DNA of 64,000 nucleotides, taken from NCBI RefSeq assembly GCF_002223055.1, contig NZ_NKFL01000006.1, positions 2,976,001-3,040,000 of the forward strand, given 5' to 3'. The position numbers were made by a program, and so were the translations under genes. The first letter of the stretch is position 1; every line of letters begins with the position of its first letter. The stretch is from Burkholderia sp. HI2500 (GTDB lineage: Bacteria; Pseudomonadota; Gammaproteobacteria; Burkholderiales; Burkholderiaceae). The notes beneath the pieces were generated by a model. That model was not told the DNA's origin and did no database searches. It was given only the letters and a program-made list of their open reading frames with translations. Of the stretch, positions 51,947 to 61,534 are shown piece after piece.

Positions 51947-52798
51947 ATGCCTGCGTCTACCGCCCCGGCCCTGGCCGATGGTGTTCCGATTTCGCGTAAC
52001 AGGCCGGTGCGCCCGAGTGCCGGACGCTTCTTGCTGCACGCGCTCGTCGCGGTGTTCGGGCTCTACCTGTTGCTGCCGATCGTGCTGCTGCTGATCGGCT
52101 CGGTCGGCCAGTCGTGGACGAATACGCTGCTGCCGACCGGCTTCACCTGGCACTGGTTCGCCGATCTCGCCGGAAATCGCAGTTTCACCCGCGCATTCGG
52201 CGTGAGCCTGACGGTGGCGCTGGCGTGTTGCGCGCTCAACGCGGTGATCGGCCTGCCGCTCGCATATGCGCTGCATCACCGTGCGCAGGCCGGGCGCGGC
52301 ATGGCGACCCGCCTCGTGATGCTGATGCCGGTGGCCGTGCCCGCGCTGACGCTCGGCTTCGGCTATATCGCGATCTTCAGCGGCGACACGCTGCCCTGGC
52401 TCGGCACGCTGCCGCTGATGATCGGGGCCCACGCGGTGCTGACGCTGCCGTACCTGCTGCAGACGCTGCTCAGCGATCTGCGCCACCTCGGGCTCGCACG
52501 CCTCGAGGCCTGCGCGGCGACGCTCGGTGCGACGCCGCTGCGCCAGTTCGTCACGATCGTGTTGCCGAACCTGCGGCACAGCCTGTTCTCGGGGCTCGTG
52601 ATGGTGGCCGCGCTGTCGATCGGCGAATTCCAGATCTCGAACCTGATCGCCGGCTTTCGCTATCGCAACTATCCGATCGTGCTGCTGCAGGCGTTCTACG
52701 GCGCGTCGGGGATGGCGTGCGCGGCGACCGTCGTGCTGCTCGTCCTCGCCGTGCTCGCGACGCTCGTATCGGTCGGCACCGTGCAACGTATGAAGTGA
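51947..52798 (+). CDS. ABC transporter permease (PotC/PhnV-like)
   Basis: This 283-residue inner-membrane permease has about six helices and the EAA loop LEACAATLGATPLRQFVTIVLPN that contacts the ATPase. Pattern and length fit permeases of the iron, polyamine and 2-aminoethylphosphonate class. It is the first gene of a four-gene importer, 7 bases before the ATPase gene. Confidence 0.9.
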   Translation: MPASTAPALADGVPISRNRPVRPSAGRFLLHALVAVFGLYLLLPIVLLLIGSVGQSWTNTLLPTGFTWHWFADLAGNRSFTRAFGVSLTVALACCALNAVIGLPLAYALHHRAQAGRGMATRLVMLMPVAVPALTLGFGYIAIFSGDTLPWLGTLPLMIGAHAVLTLPYLLQTLLSDLRHLGLARLEACAATLGATPLRQFVTIVLPNLRHSLFSGLVMVAALSIGEFQISNLIAGFRYRNYPIVLLQAFYGASGMACAATVVLLVLAVLATLVSVGTVQRMK

Positions 52799-52805
52799 GT
52801 CCGTC

Positions 52806-53849
52806 ATGAGTCTCGAGTTCGAACACGTCAGTTTCCAGTATCCCGGCGCGCGACACGGCGTCGACGACGTCACGCTGTCCGCCGCGCAAGGCGAACTGCT
52901 CGCGGTGATGGGGCGCAGCGGCTCCGGCAAGTCCACGCTGCTGCGGCTCGCGGCCGGCCTGCTCGACGGCGGCAGCGGCCGCATCGTGATCGGCGGTGCC
53001 GACATGGCCGGCGTGCCGGTATGGCGGCGCGAGGTCGGCATGGTGTTCCAGCACTACGCGCTGTTTCCGAACCTGTCGGTGGCCGACAACGTCGCGTACG
53101 GGCTGAAAATGCGCGGCGTCGCGGCGCATGCGCGGCGGCAGCGTGCGCGCGACATGCTCGAGCGCGTCGGCCTGGCGGCGCATGCGGAGCGCGGCATCGC
53201 GATGCTGTCCGGCGGCCAGCAGCAGCGCGTCGCGCTGGCGCGTGCGCTCGTGATCGAGCCGAAGCTGCTGCTGCTCGACGAGCCGCTGGCCGCGCTCGAC
53301 GCCGGCATCCGCCATCAGCTGCGCGACGAGATTCGCGCGCTGCAGCGCGCGTGCGGCGCGACGACGCTGCTCGTCACGCACGACCAGGACGAGGCGCTGA
53401 GCATGGCCGACCGCGTCGCGATCGTCGACGGCGGGCGCGTGCTGCAGGTGGGCACGCCGCGCGACCTGTACGAGCGGCCCGCGTCCGCGCAGGTCGCGCG
53501 CTTCGTCGGCCATTCGACGCTGCTGCGCGGCCGCGTGACCGCGCACGATACGGTCGACGTGCGGTTCGCGACGCTGCGCGTCGAGACCGGCGGGCACCGG
53601 CCGGGCGCCGAGGTCGAGGTGCTGGTGCGGCCCGAGCACGTGGAGGCCGATCCGCCGGCGCACGGCGTGAACCGCATCGACGGCGCGCCGGGCGACGTGC
53701 GCTACTTCGGCGCGACGCAACGCTACGACTTCATTCCCGCCGGCTCGGCCGACCCGCTGCTGTGCGAAGGCCGCGTGCCGGCCACCCGGCGGATCGCGAT
53801 CGACCCGCGCCATCTGCTCGTGCTGCCGGCCGCGCCGGACGCGCAATGA
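52806..53849 (+). CDS. ABC transporter ATP-binding protein
   Basis: This 347-residue ATPase has Walker A (GRSGSGKST), the signature LSGGQQQRVALARAL, Walker B (LLLLDEPLAALD) and the H-loop THDQDEALSMADR, followed by a TOBE-like C-terminal domain. It powers the importer encoded around it. Length and domains match PotA/PhnT-type proteins. Confidence 0.95.
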   Translation: MSLEFEHVSFQYPGARHGVDDVTLSAAQGELLAVMGRSGSGKSTLLRLAAGLLDGGSGRIVIGGADMAGVPVWRREVGMVFQHYALFPNLSVADNVAYGLKMRGVAAHARRQRARDMLERVGLAAHAERGIAMLSGGQQQRVALARALVIEPKLLLLDEPLAALDAGIRHQLRDEIRALQRACGATTLLVTHDQDEALSMADRVAIVDGGRVLQVGTPRDLYERPASAQVARFVGHSTLLRGRVTAHDTVDVRFATLRVETGGHRPGAEVEVLVRPEHVEADPPAHGVNRIDGAPGDVRYFGATQRYDFIPAGSADPLLCEGRVPATRRIAIDPRHLLVLPAAPDAQ

Positions 53850-53875
53850 CCCCTTTCATTCAACGGAGATCCCCG

Positions 53876-54964
53876 ATGCCTGCAGGCCACCCTCTTGTGA
53901 AGACCCTACGCGCCGGCGTGCTGGCGCTCTGCGCGTTCGCGGCGCTGGCCGCCGCGCCGGCGCACGCCGCGCCGCTGTATCCGGGCGAGGACGCGCTGTA
54001 TGCGAAGGCCGCCGACGAAGGGCTCGTCGTGTCATTCGACACGGGCCCCGAATGGGCGAACTGGAAGGCGCTGTTCGCCGAGTTCCGCAAGCGCTATCCG
54101 AAGGTCGAGATCACCTACAACGACATCGGCTCGGCCGCGACCGTGGTGTCGCTGGACAAGTCGCGCCGCCGTCCGCAGGCCGATACCGCGTACTACTTCG
54201 CCGCGTCGGCGCTCGACGCCGAAAGCAAGGATGTCGTCGCGCCGTTCAAGCCGGTCAACTTCGACAAGCTGCCGGACGTGTTTCGCTCGGCGGACGGCCG
54301 CTGGTTCGCGGTGCACTCGCTGAACATCGCGTTCCTCGTCAACCGCAAGCTCGTGAAGAACGTGCCGCAGCGCTGGTCCGACCTGCTGAAGCCGGAGTAT
54401 CGCAACGCGGTCGTCTATCTCGACCCGCGTTCGACCGGGCAAGGGCAGGTCGCCGTGTTCGCGGCAGCCTATGCGAACGGCGGCAGCGTCGAGAACCCGA
54501 AGCCCGGCGCGGAATTCCTTGGCAAGCTGAAGCGCGCGGGCAACGTGCTGCGTGTCGAAGGCACGACGCCTTATGCGAAGTTCGTGAAGGGCGAGATTCC
54601 GATCCTGATCGGCTACGAGAACGACGGCCTGAAGGCGAAGTACGTCGACGGCATGGGCGACGCGGCCGACGTCGTGATTCCGCAGGACGGCAGCGTATCG
54701 GCGCCGTATGCGATGAGCCTCGTGAAGAACGGCCCGAACCCGTCCGCCGCGCAGCTGTGGCTCAACCTGGTGATGAGCGACGTCGGGCAGGGGCTGTTCG
54801 CGCAGGGCTTCGTGCGGCCGGCCGTGCCCGGCACGCCGGTCGCGCCGGATGTCGCGGCGAAGCTGCCGAAGGCGCCGCAGGTGCGTCCGCTCGACGTGGC
54901 GAAGGCGGCCGCACGCAAGACCGAGATCGACCAGCTCTGGTCGCAGGCGACGCTCGGCCAGTAA
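53876..54964 (+). CDS. periplasmic solute-binding protein of the ABC importer
   Basis: This 362-residue binding protein has a signal peptide (about residues 1-32, ending AHAAP) and a type 1 extracellular solute-binding domain with VVSFDTGPEWANWKALFAEF and TTPYAKFVKGEIPILIGYE. It resembles iron(III), thiamine and aminoethylphosphonate binding proteins, but the Tyr pair that binds iron is not obvious, so an organic ligand is more likely. CGGAG lies before the ATG. Confidence 0.88.
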   Translation: MPAGHPLVKTLRAGVLALCAFAALAAAPAHAAPLYPGEDALYAKAADEGLVVSFDTGPEWANWKALFAEFRKRYPKVEITYNDIGSAATVVSLDKSRRRPQADTAYYFAASALDAESKDVVAPFKPVNFDKLPDVFRSADGRWFAVHSLNIAFLVNRKLVKNVPQRWSDLLKPEYRNAVVYLDPRSTGQGQVAVFAAAYANGGSVENPKPGAEFLGKLKRAGNVLRVEGTTPYAKFVKGEIPILIGYENDGLKAKYVDGMGDAADVVIPQDGSVSAPYAMSLVKNGPNPSAAQLWLNLVMSDVGQGLFAQGFVRPAVPGTPVAPDVAAKLPKAPQVRPLDVAKAAARKTEIDQLWSQATLGQ

Positions 54965-54974
54965 GGGGCACACG

Positions 54975-55808
54975 ATGCAGACCTCCCTGGCGGAACGCGG
55001 CGCGCTGCGCCGCTTCGGCGCGGTGCCGGCGGCGGTATTGCTGGCGGTGTGCTTCGCGCTGCCGCTCGCCGCGCTCGTCGGCTCGGCCTTCACGGACGGC
55101 GGCCGCGCGTTCGGCGCGGTGCTGCGCGATCCGCTCGTCGCCGATGCGATCGCACGATCGCTGGCGCTGGCGGTGGGCGCCGGCACGCTGTCGGTCGGCG
55201 TCGGCGTGCCGGTCGCATTCGCGCTGGCGGGGCAGTCGCCCGCCCGCCGCCATTGGACGCTCGCGCTGCTCGGCGTGCCGCTCGCGTTCTCCGGGCTCGT
55301 GATCGCGTACGGCTTCATCCTCGCGTTCGGCCGTGCCGGCTTCGTCACCACGCTCGCGGCGTCGCTGGGCGCGGACCCGACCGTGCTCGGCGGCGCGATC
55401 TACACGATGCCGGGGCTGGCGGTCGCGTATGCGTATTACCTGATCCCGCGGGTCGCGCTGATGATCTACCCGGCGCTCGCGAATCTCGACCGGCGGCCGC
55501 TCGAGGCGGCACTGACGCTCGGCGCGCGGCCGTGGCGTGCGTGGCTCGACGTCGCGTGGCGCGAACTGTGGCCGTCGGTCGCGTCCGCGTGGTGCCTCGT
55601 CACGGCGATCGCGCTCGGCACCTACGGCACGGCGCTCGCGCTGGCCGGCACGCAGATCAACATCCTGCCGCTGCTGATGTATCTGAAGCTGTCGGACGGG
55701 CAAACCGATTTCTCGCAGGCGGCCGTGCTGTCGATCGTGCTGACGGCGATCTGCACCTGCGTTCTTGCATTGGGGGAAGGCCTTGTACGGCAACGACGTC
55801 ATGGATGA
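54975..55808 (+). CDS. ABC transporter permease (PotB/PhnU-like)
   Basis: This 277-residue permease has about six helices and the EAA loop LEAALTLGARPWRAWLDVAWRE. It pairs with the permease at 51947 and follows the binding-protein gene by 10 bases behind an AAGGGG site. The split of the two permease genes around ATPase and binding protein is typical of this transporter class. Confidence 0.9.
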   Translation: MQTSLAERGALRRFGAVPAAVLLAVCFALPLAALVGSAFTDGGRAFGAVLRDPLVADAIARSLALAVGAGTLSVGVGVPVAFALAGQSPARRHWTLALLGVPLAFSGLVIAYGFILAFGRAGFVTTLAASLGADPTVLGGAIYTMPGLAVAYAYYLIPRVALMIYPALANLDRRPLEAALTLGARPWRAWLDVAWRELWPSVASAWCLVTAIALGTYGTALALAGTQINILPLLMYLKLSDGQTDFSQAAVLSIVLTAICTCVLALGEGLVRQRRHG

Positions 55809-56334
55809 GTGGTCGGAAGCGGCGTGCGACGCGCTGGCGCAACTCGCGCAGCGGCAGCGCGGCGCGCGGGGGCACCGCATGCCGGTCGGCGTGATCGGTC
55901 CGCGCGAGGCGACCGACGAGCAGATGCGGGTCGCGCAGCGGATCGCGCATGCGCTCGCGGCGGCGGGTGTCGCCATCGTCGGCGGCGGCAAGCAGGGCGT
56001 GATGGAGGCGGCCGCGCGCGGCGTGCATGCGGCCGGCGGGTGCGCGATCGGGCTGCTGCCGGAAGACGATGCGACGCTCGCGAATCCCTACCTGAGCGTC
56101 GCGCTGCCGACCGGGCTCGGCATCACGCGCAACGCACTGGTCGCGCGTGCGTCGCTGTGCCTGATCGCAGTCGGCGGCGGGCTCGGCACGCTGTCCGAGA
56201 TCGCGCTCGGGTTGCAGTGGGGCAAGCCGGTGTTCGCGATTTGCGACGCGCCGCGCGTGGCGGGCGCCGAATGCTTCGACGAAGCGGATCCGCTCGTGGC
56301 GCGGGTCGCGCGGTGGCTGGCTGATTCGGCGTAG
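55801..56334 (+). CDS. LOG/TIGR00725-type Rossmann protein
   Basis: This 177-residue protein has a Rossmann fold related to LOG (lysine decarboxylase-like) proteins: IVGGGKQGVMEAAARG and the motif AVGGGLGTLSEIALGL. LOG enzymes release cytokinin-type bases from nucleotide monophosphates; members of this shorter branch have no settled substrate. The ATG at 55801 lies inside the end of the permease gene (8-base overlap), so it is co-transcribed with the importer. Confidence 0.85.
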   Translation: MDEWSEAACDALAQLAQRQRGARGHRMPVGVIGPREATDEQMRVAQRIAHALAAAGVAIVGGGKQGVMEAAARGVHAAGGCAIGLLPEDDATLANPYLSVALPTGLGITRNALVARASLCLIAVGGGLGTLSEIALGLQWGKPVFAICDAPRVAGAECFDEADPLVARVARWLADSA

Positions 56335-56464
56335 GTCGTGTGGCGCGCGTGCCGATCGCCGGCTGCGCCGGCGGGGCGAATGCCGGTTCGAACTTGAAAT
56401 GAGGCGCGCGGCCCGTCATATTGTCTGCGCCTGAACTTTCAACGACGCCCCCGGAGGATTCCCG

Positions 56465-56659
56465 ATGCGCCTTTTGCTTGCCCTGCTGTTGCCGTGGTTC
56501 CAGTTCTTCACGATCGGCCGCCCGATCGCCGGGATCATCTGCCTGATCCTGCAAATTACGATCATCGGCTGGCTGCCCGCCGCGATCTGGTCGGTGTATG
56601 CATTGAGCCAGTACAAGACCGACCGCAAGATCGAAGCGGCGTTGGGCGAGCGGCGGTAG
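56465..56659 (+). CDS. YqaE/Pmp3-like small membrane protein
   Basis: This 64-residue protein has two hydrophobic helices (LLLALLLPWFQFFTIGRP and IAGIICLILQITIIGWLPA) and a short charged tail. The layout resembles the YqaE/Pmp3 family of small stress-related membrane proteins. GGAGG precedes the ATG. It is monocistronic. Confidence 0.82.
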   Translation: MRLLLALLLPWFQFFTIGRPIAGIICLILQITIIGWLPAAIWSVYALSQYKTDRKIEAALGERR

Positions 56660-56938
56660 GCTGCCGTCGAGCGCGCGAAGTAGCTGTTTCGGCAGGGATC
56701 TACATGGATTGCCGGCCTCCATGGACGCGATTCGTATGGATTTCTGCCGAAATGACACTGTTCCTGGTGAACAGGCAGACGCCACACCATGGATCAACTT
56801 CGCCATGCCGGAATGGACGCTCGGCGTCGTGCGGCGCGCGCCGCGACAGCGATTCCCGGCGTCGTGGCAACGGCGCATCCGTCGATCGACAGAGGCGCGA
56901 GGCGTCAGGAGGGAAGGAATGCCGGTCGGTCGACCGGC

Positions 56939-57118
56939 TTATTTCACCGCAAACAGCGTCAGGTTCATGAAGATCTTGAACGCATAGCCGAGCGTGACGG
57001 CGCCGATCACGCCGCCCGCCCACAGGACGACGAACCACATCCAGCCGCGCATGCGCGGCTTCGGCGCAGCGGGCTGGCGATCGGCGGAATCAGTGGTGGT
57101 AGTAATGCTGGTCTTCAT
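56939..57118 (-). CDS. DUF2474-like small subunit of the bd oxidase operon
   Basis: This 59-residue protein has one membrane helix (WMWFVVLWAGGVIGAVTLGYAF) and no other domain. Small one-helix proteins of the CydX and DUF2474 types are regular last genes of cyd/cio operons and stabilise the oxidase. It overlaps the 3' end of cioB by 29 bases in another frame, so it is translated with it. Confidence 0.82.
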   Translation of the reverse strand: MKTSITTTTDSADRQPAAPKPRMRGWMWFVVLWAGGVIGAVTLGYAFKIFMNLTLFAVK

Positions 57119-58097
57119 GGCGCACCTTGCCTCGGAATACCCAGTAACCCATCGTCGTGTAGGCGATGATGATCGGGAGGATAACCGCTGCGCCGACCAG
57201 CGTGAAGGTCTGGCTCGAACGCGGCGCCGCGGCTTCCCAGATCGTCATCGTCTGGGGAATCGCATACGGGAACAGCGTGACGAGCAGGCCGACGTAGCCG
57301 AGCAGCACGAGCGCCAGCGCGAGCACGAACGGGGTCATGTCGTGCCGGGCGCGCACCGCGCGGCGCATCCATACCGCGCAGCCGGCGACCAGGAACGGCA
57401 CCGGCAGCAGGCGCCAGAACAGCCCCGAGTCGAACCAGCGCTGCGCGATGGCCGGATCCTGCAGCGGCGTCCACAGGCTGACGACCGCGATGAAGCCGAG
57501 CAGCACGACCGTCAGCGGCCACACGACGCGATGCAGGCGCCGCTGCAGGTCGCCTTCCGTCTTCGCGACGAGCCAGCAGCAGCCGAGCAGCGCATAGGTC
57601 ACGATCAGGCCGAGGCCGGTCAGCAGGCTGAACGGCGTGAGCCAGTCGAACGCATCGCCCGCGAATACGCCATCCTTCACGTTGATGCCTTGCAGGAACG
57701 CGCCGAGCGCGATCCCCTGGAAGAACGTCGCGCCGGCCGAGCCGCCGATGAACGCGAGATCCCACAGCTGCTTCGTGCGCCGCGCCTTCGCGCGGATCTC
57801 GAACGACACGCCGCGGAAGATCAGGCACACCAGCATGAAGATCAGCGGCAGGTACAGCGCCGACAGCACGGTCGAATAGACGACCGGAAACACCGCGAAC
57901 AGCCCGGCGCCGCCGAGCACGAGCCACGTCTCGTTGCCGTCCCACACGGGTGCGACGGTGTTCATCATCAGGTCGCGTTCCTTCTCGTCCGGGAAGAACG
58001 GGAAGACGATGCCGATGCCGAGGTCGAAGCCGTCGAGCACGACGTACATGAAGAGCCCCAATGCGATGATCGCGGCCCAGATTACGGTGACGTCCAT
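57090..58097 (-). CDS. cioB: cytochrome bd oxidase subunit II
   Basis: This 335-residue membrane protein begins with the family signature VIWAAIIALGLFMYVVLDGF and has about eight helices, with PVWDGNETWLVLGGAGLFAVFP as the main conserved stretch. It pairs with subunit I to form the quinol oxidase. It starts 30 bases after the cioA stop. Confidence 0.95.
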   Translation of the reverse strand: MDVTVIWAAIIALGLFMYVVLDGFDLGIGIVFPFFPDEKERDLMMNTVAPVWDGNETWLVLGGAGLFAVFPVVYSTVLSALYLPLIFMLVCLIFRGVSFEIRAKARRTKQLWDLAFIGGSAGATFFQGIALGAFLQGINVKDGVFAGDAFDWLTPFSLLTGLGLIVTYALLGCCWLVAKTEGDLQRRLHRVVWPLTVVLLGFIAVVSLWTPLQDPAIAQRWFDSGLFWRLLPVPFLVAGCAVWMRRAVRARHDMTPFVLALALVLLGYVGLLVTLFPYAIPQTMTIWEAAAPRSSQTFTLVGAAVILPIIIAYTTMGYWVFRGKVRHEDQHYYHH

Positions 58098-58127
58098 AGG
58101 TTTTCTCGTATGCGAAAAAGGGTGGGC

Positions 58128-59540
58128 TCAGACGGTCTCGAGCGGCTCGTCGACGGCCGACATCGGGCGGCGCGCGGTGTGGTCGGGGCGCGTGTCCGGG
58201 GTGTCGTCGTGCTTCACGTCGGGCAGCGCGGGGCCGGCCTTCATCAGCTTCAGCATGTAGTACACGCCGGTGCCGAACACGAGGAAGTACACGATCACGA
58301 ACGTCATCATCGACAGGCTGACCTGCTGCACCGACAGCGGCGATACCGCATGCGCGGTGCGCATCACGCCATACACGACCCACGGCTGGCGGCCTGCTTC
58401 GGTCGTCACCCAGCCCGCGAGCAGCGACACGAAGCCGGTCGGGCCCATCACGAGCGCGAAGCGCTGGAACCACTTCGATTCATACAGGCGGCCGCGGCGG
58501 CGCAGGAACCACGCGAGCGCGGCGAGGCCGATCATCGCGAAGCCGAGGCCGACCATGATCCGGAAGCTCCAGAACACGACCGTCGAATTCGGGCGGTCTT
58601 CCGGCGGGAATTCCTTCAGGCCGCGGATCTCGCCGTCCCAGCTGTGCGTGAGGATCAGGCTGCCGAGGTGCGGCACCTTCACCGCGTAGCGGGTCGTTTC
58701 CGCCTGCATGTCAGGGATGCCGAACAGGTTGAGCGGCGTGCCGCCCTTCTCGGTTTCCCACAGCCCTTCGATCGCGGCGATCTTCGCCGGCTGGTGCTTC
58801 AGCGTGTTGATGCCGTGCTGGTCGCCGATCACGGCCTGCAGCGGCGCGAGCACCAGCAGCAGCCACAGCGCCATCGAGAACATCTTCTTCACGCCCTTGT
58901 CGCGGCGGCCCTTCAGCAGGTGCCACGCGCCGGTCGCGGCCACCACGAGCGCGGCGACGATGAATGCGGCGATCGCCATGTGGAACAGGCGGTACGGGAA
59001 CGACGGGTTGAAGATGATCGCGAACCAGTCGGTCGGCACGACGCGGCCGTCGACGATCTCGAAGCCCTGCGGCGTCTGCATCCAGCTGTTCGACGCGAGA
59101 ATCCAGAACGTCGAGATCAGCGTGCCGATCGCGACCATCAGCGTCGCGCCGAAGTGCGCGCGCGGGCTCACGCGATTCCAGCCGAACAGCATGATGCCGA
59201 GGAAGCCGGCCTCGAGGAAGAACGCGGTCATGACCTCGTACATCAGCAGCGGGCCGGTGACGGCGCCGGCGAAGCTCGAGAAGCCCGACCAGTTCGTGCC
59301 GAACTGGTAGCTCATCACGACGCCGGAGACGACGCCCATCCCGAACGCGACCGCGAAGATCTTCGACCAGAACAGGCAGAGGGTTTTGTAGTACTGCTTG
59401 CCGGTTTTCAGCCAGCGATATTCGAGCACGGCGATGAAGCTGGCGAGGCCGATGCTCAGCGCCGGAAAGACGATGTGAAAGGAGACGGTGAACGCGAATT
59501 GCAGGCGGGCCAGATCGAGGGCCGAAAGAGCGGTGTCCAT
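58128..59540 (-). CDS. cioA: cytochrome bd oxidase subunit I, short Q-loop (CIO type)
   Basis: This 470-residue membrane protein binds hemes b558, b595 and d. Conserved parts include RLQFAFTVSFHIVFPALSIGL with heme-ligand His, YQFGTNWSGFSSFAGAV and GRQPWVVYGVMRTAHAVSP. The Q-loop is short compared with E. coli CydA, which fits the cyanide-insensitive oxidase (CIO) group. It oxidises ubiquinol with O2 at low oxygen or in the presence of inhibitors. A perfect FNR/ANR box lies about 160 bases upstream. Confidence 0.95.
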   Translation of the reverse strand: MDTALSALDLARLQFAFTVSFHIVFPALSIGLASFIAVLEYRWLKTGKQYYKTLCLFWSKIFAVAFGMGVVSGVVMSYQFGTNWSGFSSFAGAVTGPLLMYEVMTAFFLEAGFLGIMLFGWNRVSPRAHFGATLMVAIGTLISTFWILASNSWMQTPQGFEIVDGRVVPTDWFAIIFNPSFPYRLFHMAIAAFIVAALVVAATGAWHLLKGRRDKGVKKMFSMALWLLLVLAPLQAVIGDQHGINTLKHQPAKIAAIEGLWETEKGGTPLNLFGIPDMQAETTRYAVKVPHLGSLILTHSWDGEIRGLKEFPPEDRPNSTVVFWSFRIMVGLGFAMIGLAALAWFLRRRGRLYESKWFQRFALVMGPTGFVSLLAGWVTTEAGRQPWVVYGVMRTAHAVSPLSVQQVSLSMMTFVIVYFLVFGTGVYYMLKLMKAGPALPDVKHDDTPDTRPDHTARRPMSAVDEPLETV

Positions 59541-60043
59541 ACCAGTTGACCGAGGCTGACGATACCCGCCGGCGGGTGCCGGCGGACCCCGGCGGACGGG
59601 CGTCGGGGTTGGCTGGAGTATGGGCCGCGATGTTGCACCGCGAAATGCGCCAACTCGTCGCAGATGTCCAGCCCGTCGCGCGCATTTCCAGGGTAAATCG
59701 TTGATTCGTATCAAGAAGGCTGCTTGCGACGCGCGCGGCCGCGGCGTGGCGGTCTGACGCACGTGCGGCAATATGGCGCGTCGCGTCATCGGAACGGTTC
59801 GGCGCGGACGCAAACGCCGCGTGACACCGCGCGTCACGGCGCCCGCGCGGCCGAACCGTTTCAGTGCGTTATCGCGTAACGCAAGCGGTCGTGCCGGCGG
59901 GCCGCGGCCGTTGGGGTCTGTCACATGGGTAACGCCGCGCAACCTTCGATACGCACACGCTGCATGAATTGCGTACACTCTGAGTCTCGTTTCGGCAGGG
60001 CCGGGCGCATCGGTTCCGGTCCGCGTTTACCCAGGACTCAGCG
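59541..60043. other. cio/ltaE divergent intergenic region
   Basis: This 503-base region between cioA and the threonine aldolase gene contains the FNR/ANR box at 59701-59714 and otherwise nothing I can identify. It probably holds both promoters. Open frames inside it are short and Arg-rich, typical of non-coding GC-rich DNA. Confidence 0.5.
59701..59714. promoter_or_regulatory. perfect FNR/ANR box upstream of cioA
   Basis: TTGATTCGTATCAA is an exact match to the consensus TTGAT-N4-ATCAA. It lies 161 bases before the cioA start and implies oxygen-dependent control of the bd oxidase by an FNR/ANR-type regulator. Confidence 0.8.
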
Positions 60044-61057
60044 ATGATCGATTTACGCAGCGATACCGTGACACGTCCGAGCCAGGCAATGCTGGCCGCG
60101 ATGACTGCCGCCGAAACCGGCGACGACGTATGGGGTGACGACCCGACCGTGCTGCGCCTGCAGGCGGTGACGGCAGAGCGGGCCGGCAAGGAAGCCGGCC
60201 TGTTCTTCCCGAGCGGCACGCAGAGCAACCTGGCCGCGCTGATGGCCCATTGCGAGCGCGGCGACGAGTACATCGTCGGCCAGCTCGCGCACACCTACAA
60301 GTACGAAGGCGGCGGCGCGGCCGTGCTCGGCAGCATCCAGCCGCAGCCGATCGAGAACGCACCGGACGGCACGCTGCCGCTCGCGAAGATCGCCGCGGCG
60401 ATCAAGCCGCTCGACAACCACTTCGCCCGCACACGCCTGCTCGCGCTCGAAAACACGATCGGCGGCCAGGTGCTGCCGGAAGGCTATGTGCAGGAAGCCA
60501 CCACGTTCGCGCGCAGCCGCGGGTTGTCGCTGCACCTCGACGGCGCACGCGTGTGCAACGCGGCCGTTGCGTCGGGGCGTTCGATCGCCGAGCTTTCCGC
60601 GCCGTTCGACAGCGTGTCGATCTGCTTCTCGAAAGGGCTCGGCGCACCGGTCGGCTCGGTGCTGGTCGGCAACCGTGCGCTGATCGAGCGCGCGCAGCGC
60701 TGGCGCAAGGTGCTCGGCGGCGGGATGCGGCAGTCGGGCATTCTCGCGGCCGCCTGCCTGTATGCGCTCGACCACAATGTCGAGCGGCTCGCGGACGATC
60801 ACGCGAATGCCGCGCATCTCGCCGAAGGCCTCGCACGCATCGACACCGTGAAGGTGCTGTCGCACGCGACGAACATGGTGTTCGCGCAATTCCCCGAAGC
60901 CGATTGCGCGCCGCTCGAGGCGTGGCTCAAGGAACGCGGGATCCTCACGCAGATGCTGTACGCGTCGCGTTTCGTCACGCACTGCGACGTGTCGCGTGCG
61001 GACATCGATACGTTCATCGATGCGGTCGGTGCGTATTTCGCGCAACGCCGCGCGTAA
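60044..61057 (+). CDS. ltaE: low-specificity L-threonine aldolase
   Basis: This 337-residue fold-type I PLP enzyme cleaves L-threonine or allo-threonine to glycine and acetaldehyde. It begins with the typical MIDLRSDTVTRPSQAML and has the PLP Lys in SICFSKGLGAPVGS, with LHLDGARVCNAAVA holding the PLP-pyridine Asp. Length is normal. It stands alone, so I see no reason to join it to the island cluster 25 kb away. Confidence 0.95.
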   Translation: MIDLRSDTVTRPSQAMLAAMTAAETGDDVWGDDPTVLRLQAVTAERAGKEAGLFFPSGTQSNLAALMAHCERGDEYIVGQLAHTYKYEGGGAAVLGSIQPQPIENAPDGTLPLAKIAAAIKPLDNHFARTRLLALENTIGGQVLPEGYVQEATTFARSRGLSLHLDGARVCNAAVASGRSIAELSAPFDSVSICFSKGLGAPVGSVLVGNRALIERAQRWRKVLGGGMRQSGILAAACLYALDHNVERLADDHANAAHLAEGLARIDTVKVLSHATNMVFAQFPEADCAPLEAWLKERGILTQMLYASRFVTHCDVSRADIDTFIDAVGAYFAQRRA

Positions 61058-61171
61058 GGTGGAATGCGCCGGCCGGCGGGGACGCCGGCCCGATGTGGCG
61101 CGAAGCAGGGGGCGGAGAGGCGACGGGGGCGACGTGGCAACCCGTCTGTCGATATCGGGCGAGCCGGCGGA

Positions 61172-61384
61172 TCATGCTTGCCGGGGTGCATCGGCGGGCG
61201 GTGTGCCGTCGTGGAACAGCGCTTGCAGTTGCGTGCGCAGTTCGGCGCTGTCGGTGTGCTGGTGAACCTGGACCGCATGCTGCACGGCGGCTTCCAGCAG
61301 TTCGTTGTCGGAGTCGGCAGAAATCGCGACCGAGCAATTCATCGCGCTGGGAAACTCGCGGCAATCGATGTAGCGGCGAGACAT
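61172..61384 (-). CDS. DUF1059 domain protein
   Basis: This 70-residue protein matches the DUF1059 pattern: YIDCREFPSAMNCSVAI at the N-terminus and ELLEAAVQHAVQVHQHTD further on. Function is unknown; the two Cys residues in the first 20 positions may bind a metal. A GGAGAAC leader precedes the ATG. Confidence 0.85.
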   Translation of the reverse strand: MSRRYIDCREFPSAMNCSVAISADSDNELLEAAVQHAVQVHQHTDSAELRTQLQALFHDGTPPADAPRQA

Positions 61385-61534
61385 GATGTTCTCCTTGCGG
61401 GAAAGGGCGCGGCCGGATAGGCGTGATCGGCCGCGCGGCGCGTTCGCGAGGCCGATGGAAAAAGTATAGGCGGCGCGGCGGGGATTCTCGCCTTCAGGTA
61501 TACCGCACCCCGCGCACGGTGGCGATGGCGGTGC

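Noticed and set aside
60044..61057. Threonine aldolase as part of the threonine-based cluster
   Set aside because: It lies 25 kb away in ordinary chromosomal context with no shared operon or regulator site.
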